This document shows, piece by piece, positions 58,367 to 64,000 of a stretch of DNA of 64,000 bases. The DNA is from Catellatospora sichuanensis (GTDB lineage Bacteria > Actinomycetota > Actinomycetes > Mycobacteriales > Micromonosporaceae). A program made the translations under genes and the position numbers. The DNA lies in assembly GCF_007483665.1 (NCBI RefSeq), contig NZ_ML660185.1, forward strand, positions 62,001 through 126,000. The letters are read 5' to 3'. Numbering within the stretch: the first letter of the stretch is position 1; every line of letters begins with the position of its first letter. Below the pieces are notes generated by a model. That model was not told the origin of the DNA. It worked only from the letters and a program-made list of their open reading frames with translations, and made no database searches.

Positions 58367-59266
58367 TCAGGCGCTCGCCGTGTCCTGAAGCTGGAAGTGC
58401 CAGATCACCACGACCGGGCTGCCCCGGTGGGCCGCCTCCGCCGCCTCGGGGCACCAGGTCAACAGGTCCCAGGACATGTCCGTCGGCCGTGTGTCGAGCC
58501 CGCGGGTGATGGAGGGCGGCCGGGTGGGCTCCTCGCAGTGGCGCACCTGGAAACCCAGCGGCAGCGCCGCGGCGAGGTAGGCGCTCAGCGGCCGGTGATA
58601 CTCGGCGAGGATGCTCGGTCGTCCCTCGTGGCCCGGCGGCCGTGGCCCGGTGGGCCGCAGGTATGACAGCAGCAGGTGCGAGTCGGAGACGACCAGGTGC
58701 CCGCCCGGACGCAGCACCCGCGCGAACTCGGCCAGCACCTGGCCGAGGTCCGGCACGTGGGCCAGCGCCAAGGCGCACACGACGGTGTCCACGGCGTCGT
58801 CAGGCAGCGGGATCCGGTCCAGCCCCGCCTGGTGGAACTCGGCCTCCGGCAGGCGCTCGCGGGCGATCGCGAGCATCTCGGCGGACGCGTCGACGCCGAC
58901 GACCCGATGGCCGAGCGCGCTCAGGTAGGCCGCGTGCCGGCCGGTGCCACAGGCGGCGTCGAGGGCGACGCCGACGGGCAGCCCGTCCAGGATGCGGCGG
59001 ACGATCGGCTCCTCCAGCTCGATCATGCCGTTGCCGGGCTGGTCGTAGGTCGCGGCCCAGTCCCGGTACACCTCGGCCGTGCTGATGCCGCCGGGCACGG
59101 CCGTGACGCCGCCGGCCCGGGCCAGGTCAGGGGAGTCCAGCAGGGCCCGGATCTCGGCGATTCGGGCCTCGACGAAGGCCTGGTCGGCGTTGCCCTCGCG
59201 GATCCCGCGCAGCAGAGCCGCGCCCTCGATCCCCAGCAGGTACGCCAGCGGGCTCAGGTAGGTCAC
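58367..59266 (-). CDS. Class I SAM-dependent methyltransferase
   Basis: The 299-residue protein has an N-terminal helical part (LLRGIREGNADQAFVEARIA) and a UbiE/BioC-like domain: YDQPGNGMIELEEPIVRRIL, ALDAACGTGRHAAYLSALGH (motif I), VVGVDASAEMLAIARERLP, VDTVVCALALAHVPD and EFARVLRPGGHLVVSDSH. The substrate is unknown. GTG start at 59266. Convergent with the GNAT gene (40-base gap). Confidence 0.87.
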   Translation of the reverse strand: MTYLSPLAYLLGIEGAALLRGIREGNADQAFVEARIAEIRALLDSPDLARAGGVTAVPGGISTAEVYRDWAATYDQPGNGMIELEEPIVRRILDGLPVGVALDAACGTGRHAAYLSALGHRVVGVDASAEMLAIARERLPEAEFHQAGLDRIPLPDDAVDTVVCALALAHVPDLGQVLAEFARVLRPGGHLVVSDSHLLLSYLRPTGPRPPGHEGRPSILAEYHRPLSAYLAAALPLGFQVRHCEEPTRPPSITRGLDTRPTDMSWDLLTWCPEAAEAAHRGSPVVVIWHFQLQDTASA

Positions 59267-59326
59267 GGGTGGACGGTAGCGCCGTGCCTTCTTCTGCCGC
59301 CACGGCTTTTGCCGTGGCCCACGCGG

Positions 59327-60910
59327 TCACGCGCCGCCGAACCAGTTTCGGTGCAGGGCCAGGGCCAGCCGTCGTTTCCAGACCTCGCCGTCGCCGGCGA
59401 CCGACGGGTACTCGTCGGTGAAGTTCTCCCAGTCCACGTCCCACTCCAGCACGGATCCCGCGGTGAAGGCGTCCGCCTCCTCGCGCAGCTCGGGCCGCAT
59501 CAGGTCGCGGACCAGCGCCAGGTCCACCGCGGTGTGCTCGGCGAGCAGGACCGCGTCGTAGAGGTCCTTGCCCTGCGGGTACCGGTCGGTGGCCAGCCAC
59601 ATCAGCTTCCACGCCAGCGACAGCGCGGGCGACGCGGCCCGCATCGCGACGTCGACGCCGTCCAGCAGCACCGCGACCGGCTCGATCGGCAGGTGCTCGT
59701 TGAACACGAAGTCGACCTGCACTGATCCGCCCGGCACGCCCGGCGCGGTGAACGGGATGACCAGGCGGCGTCCGTCGGCCCGCTCGTAGGTCCAGATCTC
59801 CTCGACCTTGACCTGCTCCGGGTCGAGACCCGCGCCGGGCCGTTCCCGCAGCTCGGCCACGATGCCGTCCAGCATCGCGGTGGCCTCCGGGCTCCTGCTG
59901 GCCATGGAGAACGGCTCGACCACGAAGTCGACGTCGCCCGGCTCGCGCGCGTCGCCGCCGAACCAGGCGGACATGGTGACGCTGCCGCGCAGCACGAGCT
60001 GCCCGGCCCATGGCGTGCGCAGCACGGCGTTGAGCAGGTGCGCCATCGCGGTCCGCCGGGCCCGCGTCCACTGCCGCCACGCGCCGCGATCGGCGAACTC
60101 CGGCTCGCCCGCCCGGTAGGCGTTCGCATGCTGCTTCAGCGCCGGGTCGAACGCCGCACGCTGGGACATGCCGGGGGTGTCGGGCAAGGGGCGACAGGTG
60201 GCGGGGTATCCCGCCGCACCGGCCGGGGCGACCCGCCGCTGGTCCTCCCATCGCCGCCGGTGTTCGGGCACCGGGTGCTCCACCAGCCAGTCCGCGTCGA
60301 GGGACAGGTGGTCGTCGTACACGACGTACTCCTGCTCGACCGAGGCGATCTCCCAGGAGGCCTCGCGCAGCGCCGCGACGAGCCGGTCGAGCAGGTACCG
60401 CGCGGACTCTCGGCCGACGCCGTGGCAGCGCTGGGTCAGGAAGCGCTCCTGTCGGCCGTCCGCGCGGACGCGGCGCGCGTTGCGCGACAGCCGGGCGCCG
60501 TGCTGTTCGCCGACGGCGGCGACGGCCAGCAGGGCCGCCACGTCCTCGGCGGGCAGCAGCAGCTTGACGTGGTGCTCGAAGTAGCGCCCGGCAGGCTCGG
60601 CCGCCGCCTCGGCATCCGTGGCGGGCACGCCCGTGCACCAGGGCGCGGCCTCGATCTTCGTCCGCGCCGGGTGCAGGCCCACGTCGCGCAGCTGCTTGGC
60701 CCAGTTTCCGGCGAGCGAGTGCTGGTCGGCCAGGGAACCGGTCCCGGCCAGCGTCAGCATGGGCTGGGAGCGGGTGATCCCGCGGTCCAGCACGACGTGC
60801 ACGTATTTGAGCCCATGCCGGGCGGCGAACTCAGCCAGGCGGCTCGACCCGTAGTCGTGCACGGTCAGGTGGATCTCGAAGTCGCCGGTGATCTCGGGCT
60901 GCTCGGACAT
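59327..60910 (-). CDS. Fusion protein with C-terminal AbiEii-type nucleotidyltransferase
   Basis: The 527-residue protein has two parts. Residues 1-220 form an unfamiliar domain with FEIHLTVHDYGSSRLAEFAA, HGLKYVHVVLDRGITRSQPM, TKIEAAPW, AGRYFEHHVKLLLP and QEYVVYDDHLSLDADWLVEH. Residues 260-527 resemble the AbiEii/AbiGii toxin nucleotidyltransferase: LVLRGSVTMSAWFGGDAREP then GDVDFVVEPF (Gly-Ser and Asp-x-Asp of the catalytic site), VQVDFVFNEHLP and KLMWLATDRYPQGKDLYDAV. AbiEii enzymes act as type IV toxins by transferring nucleotides. No AbiEi antitoxin gene is adjacent, so the fused N-terminal domain may regulate or target it. Confidence 0.75.
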   Translation of the reverse strand: MSEQPEITGDFEIHLTVHDYGSSRLAEFAARHGLKYVHVVLDRGITRSQPMLTLAGTGSLADQHSLAGNWAKQLRDVGLHPARTKIEAAPWCTGVPATDAEAAAEPAGRYFEHHVKLLLPAEDVAALLAVAAVGEQHGARLSRNARRVRADGRQERFLTQRCHGVGRESARYLLDRLVAALREASWEIASVEQEYVVYDDHLSLDADWLVEHPVPEHRRRWEDQRRVAPAGAAGYPATCRPLPDTPGMSQRAAFDPALKQHANAYRAGEPEFADRGAWRQWTRARRTAMAHLLNAVLRTPWAGQLVLRGSVTMSAWFGGDAREPGDVDFVVEPFSMASRSPEATAMLDGIVAELRERPGAGLDPEQVKVEEIWTYERADGRRLVIPFTAPGVPGGSVQVDFVFNEHLPIEPVAVLLDGVDVAMRAASPALSLAWKLMWLATDRYPQGKDLYDAVLLAEHTAVDLALVRDLMRPELREEADAFTAGSVLEWDVDWENFTDEYPSVAGDGEVWKRRLALALHRNWFGGA

Positions 60911-61069
60911 GGCGCACACGATACAAAAGGCGACCTTGTCGCCACGGTCCATTTTCGGGCCGCCGGTGCCGGATCGCCTTGTACGGAACCCGCCCGGCGT
61001 CGCGTCAGGGGGCACCGGCATGATCCACGCGGTGGGCGCGGGTGACGCGTCACGGCTCAGGGAGGCAAC

Positions 61070-61516
61070 ATGACCGGATCTGCCGCGACGGCGCACGAGG
61101 CCGCGTTCGAGGAGCTGAAGGAGTTCCTGCTGCTGCCGGAGGAGGACGCCCATCCGGTGCACGAGGTGCGCGGGTGCGTGTGCCGGCAGTGCGGCGGCCG
61201 GTCGTTCGAGGTCGCCGTCATGGCCGAGGACGAGGGTTCGGTGCGCCGCACCTGCGTGTCCTGCGGCGTGCACGGGTTCATCGCCGACAGCGCCGAGTAC
61301 TGGGACGACGACGAGGAGATCGAGGTCTGCGCCTGCGCCTGCGGGCACGAGGCGTTCGCCGCGGCGGCGGGCTTCTCCCTGTACGAGGACGGCGAGTCCG
61401 ACGACGTCCGCTGGGTGTACGTCGCCCTGCGCTGCGAGGCCTGCCAGGAGATCGGCGTCTACGAGGACTGGAAGATCGGCTACGGCCCGAGCGGCCTCCT
61501 GCTCGACCAGGTCTGA
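61070..61516 (+). CDS. Small Cys-rich (zinc-ribbon-like) protein
   Basis: The 148-residue acidic protein contains paired Cys motifs: CVCRQCGGRSF, CVSCGVHGF, CACACGHEAF and LRCEACQEIGVY, enough for two zinc-binding ribbons. The rest is acidic (EYWDDDEEIEVCAC). I recognise no named family; the type is common in actinobacterial genomes. It is divergent from the AbiEii-fusion gene with about 160 bases between starts, but any functional link is speculative. Confidence 0.75.
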   Translation: MTGSAATAHEAAFEELKEFLLLPEEDAHPVHEVRGCVCRQCGGRSFEVAVMAEDEGSVRRTCVSCGVHGFIADSAEYWDDDEEIEVCACACGHEAFAAAAGFSLYEDGESDDVRWVYVALRCEACQEIGVYEDWKIGYGPSGLLLDQV

Positions 61517-61628
61517 TCCGCGGCTCGGCCGTGGCCGGACGAGTGCGGGCCGTGCACGTCATGCGGGCCTGCCACAGCATCGCTTGCTGCGGCAGGCCCG
61601 ATCCATGCCCTGCGGACGGTGCCCTCGT

Positions 61629-62174
61629 TCAGACCCGGCCGAAGAACCAGTTGCCGGGGGCGGTCTCGTCGGCTCCGATGTAGAACTGGCGTACGCCGAG
61701 CATGAGTTCCTCGATGGTGAGGTAGCCGTCCTCGTCGGCGTCGAGCTTGTCGAAGGCGAGGTTGATCTCGCCGACCGGTGTGCCGAACGCGCGCTGCATG
61801 GTGGCGAACTCGTCCCGGCTGACCCGTCCGTCGTCGTCGGTGTCGGCCAGGTGCAGCACCGCGAGGGCGCCGGGGCGGAAGCTGCGGTCGAAGGCGTCGC
61901 CGTGTACGAACGCCGCGGTCATGCCCTGCCGCCACTCCTGCGGGCTGAGCCGCTGGTCGTGGTCGACGTCCAGCGCCTTGGCCAGCTCCTGCCAGAACGT
62001 GGAGAAGTCCTCGGCGATCCGCTGCGCCTTCGGCGCGTCGTGTGCGGTGCCGAACTCCGCCAGCAGGCGTACGCCGAGATTGGTGAGGTCCTGCTGCTCG
62101 ACGAAGCCGCTGCGGTCGTGGTCGAGGTGGCCGAAGGCCTTGTCCAATTTGCGGAGCTGCATCTCAGTAGCCAT
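61629..62174 (-). CDS. Calcium-binding EF-hand protein (calerythrin-like)
   Basis: The 181-residue protein has four EF-hand loops: DHDRSGFVEQQD, DVDHDQRLSPQE, DTDDDGRVSRDE and DADEDGYLTIEE (positions about 18, 69, 110 and 144), each with Asp at positions 1, 3 and 5 and Glu or Asp at 12. This is the organisation of the sarcoplasmic calcium-binding protein/calerythrin group, likely a cytosolic calcium buffer or sensor. No signal peptide. The ATG at 62174 is set by its position; a second ATG follows four codons later. Confidence 0.9.
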   Translation of the reverse strand: MATEMQLRKLDKAFGHLDHDRSGFVEQQDLTNLGVRLLAEFGTAHDAPKAQRIAEDFSTFWQELAKALDVDHDQRLSPQEWRQGMTAAFVHGDAFDRSFRPGALAVLHLADTDDDGRVSRDEFATMQRAFGTPVGEINLAFDKLDADEDGYLTIEELMLGVRQFYIGADETAPGNWFFGRV

Positions 62175-62359
62175 ACCCGAAATCTATGGTGTATCCGCGT
62201 ATAAAGTCGATATCGGGCAAACACTCTTCATTCGGAAGGGTGGTGACCGCCTCCGGCCACTTGACCTGCGGCGGGAAAGTCGGTTGCCGCGGGCCACGGA
62301 CGCCACCCATGATTCTGCCGTGCGAAATGGCGTAACGAGAGTCGGGCAGCGGTGACGAG

Positions 62360-63025
62360 GTGGTGACACGCCTGGCCGAACGTGAGTGGCCGGTGCTGGT
62401 GAGCACGGTCCGGCTCGGGGAGCACCGCTACCGGGTCGTCCGCTCCGCCCGGCCGCCGGCGTTCGCCGGTCTCCGGGAGGGTCGCCTCGGCGCGCAGCTC
62501 TGCGTGGACAAGCACTCGGCGGCGATGTTCGCCATGGCCTGGGGGCTGGCCGCCCGGTCGCCGCACACCATCGTCTACCTTCCGTTGCGGGCGGCGGCCG
62601 CGGCCGACCCGTGCGACTGGGGACGACCGCTGGATCTGGTGCTGCTGCACCACAGCCTGGCGTTCCCACCCTCACGGTGGAAGGAGGTCCGCACCCGGCT
62701 GGGCGCGGGCAGGCCGCACACCGTCACCCTGCCCGCCGAGGCGTGGCCGAGCCGCCCGGTCGCCGACCATCACCGGACCTGGCACCAGGAATACCGTGAC
62801 CACCTGCTGTGGTCGGTCGCCGCCGACACCCTGGTGCTGACCGGCAGCCGGGAGGCGTACGAGCTGCAAGCCGCGCAGGTCCGCGAACTCGCCGAGGACA
62901 GCCCGGCGTACCTCGCACAGACGCCGGACGCGCACTGCTGCGCCGAGATCCCGATGGGCGTCGCCCACCGCTTTCCGCAGCTGCGGCGACCCTACGGCGA
63001 ACTGCACATCCAATACTGCCCGTGA
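62360..63025 (+). CDS. Protein of unknown function
   Basis: The 221-residue product starts at a GTG ((V)VTRLAEREWPVLVSTVRLG) and contains RLGAQLCVDKHSAAMFAMAW, DLVLLHHSLAFPPSRWKEVR, WHQEYRDHLLWSVAADTLVL and a Cys/His-bearing end (TPDAHCCAEIPMGVAHRFPQ). It has no membrane segment or signal peptide. The paired Cys and His residues could bind metal. I recognise no family. Nothing upstream suggests an operon. Confidence 0.65.
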   Translation: MVTRLAEREWPVLVSTVRLGEHRYRVVRSARPPAFAGLREGRLGAQLCVDKHSAAMFAMAWGLAARSPHTIVYLPLRAAAAADPCDWGRPLDLVLLHHSLAFPPSRWKEVRTRLGAGRPHTVTLPAEAWPSRPVADHHRTWHQEYRDHLLWSVAADTLVLTGSREAYELQAAQVRELAEDSPAYLAQTPDAHCCAEIPMGVAHRFPQLRRPYGELHIQYCP

Positions 63026-63132
63026 GCATCGCCCGCATCGATCTGACGGAGCACCTGCGTGACGGACGGATCGCCGCGCACTTGTGAAGAACCGGCGCCC
63101 GACCACGGACTGAACCGGTCGGGTGCCGAGAC

Positions 63133-64000
<868 letters not shown>

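Overview
The window is GC-rich throughout, with dense short-gapped genes, many GTG starts, TGATG/ATGA gene overlaps, apparent leaderless -10 boxes (TAGGCT, TATGCT, TAGCCT) and secreted hydrolases carrying CBM2, FnIII and ricin-type lectin modules. This points to the chromosome of a filamentous actinobacterium, plausibly of the Micromonosporaceae. That placement is inferred from gene content only. I see no rRNA, tRNA, CRISPR array, insertion sequence or prophage.

Layout. 1-2.5 kb: two overlapping NRPS-independent siderophore (NIS) synthetase genes, the second cut by the left edge. 2.7-8.7 kb: a coiled-coil protein, a divergent EamA exporter/LysR pair with a palindromic operator, a TauE/SafE permease, a secreted alpha/beta hydrolase and a Spo0M-like protein. 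8.7-17.8 kb: an ABC-F ATPase with a possible leader mini-ORF, acetyltransferases, an aldo/keto reductase, a DUF4184 membrane protein, a PASTA-type Ser/Thr kinase, and MOSC, PhzF and methyltransferase genes. 17.9-25.1 kb: the least ordinary stretch. An AAA+ ATPase with a helical-repeat N-terminus is divergent from a membrane protein and a TPR membrane protein. It is followed by two membrane-anchored paralogues whose C-terminal domain looks like the Imm1 immunity fold, then small and unassigned proteins. 25.1-33.9 kb: a CNNM/CBS membrane protein, a HAD phosphatase, an FBP-domain protein, a ddl-alr operon divergent from a two-component system, a small membrane protein behind an 11-bp inverted repeat, and an SDR. 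34-41.7 kb: a putative DUF6319-type protein, a secreted CBM2 esterase, a lysophospholipid acyltransferase-like protein, an orphan HTH, a GDPD-MFS pair, thymidine kinase and a hemerythrin-like protein. 41.8-52.7 kb: secreted degradative enzymes (S1 protease with lectin domain, PHB-depolymerase-like esterase, three-module chitinase) interleaved with an LRV protein, an ECF sigma operon, LURP-one and pentapeptide-repeat proteins. 52.7-57.2 kb: a TetR-controlled set (flavin monooxygenase, a 33-codon ORF and an SDR in one overlapping operon, plus a divergent MFS transporter) with a matching operator at each promoter. 57.2-64 kb: small enzymes, an AbiEii-type nucleotidyltransferase fused to a second domain, an EF-hand protein and an aldo/keto reductase cut by the right edge.

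The strongest non-gene signal is a set of long, near-perfect intergenic palindromes that recur as sequence families. There are two copies of an AAGGGCACCTTC hairpin, three of a GCAACTC..GAGTTGC type and two of a 77-bp element with a compensatory base-pair change, plus a further large one at 32.45 kb. Most sit where terminators are expected. One copy is translated as the tail of alanine racemase.

Most genes are ordinary accessory or housekeeping functions. The candidates for something new are the AAA+/TPR/Imm1-like region, the TetR regulon with its overlapping micro-ORF, and the palindrome families.
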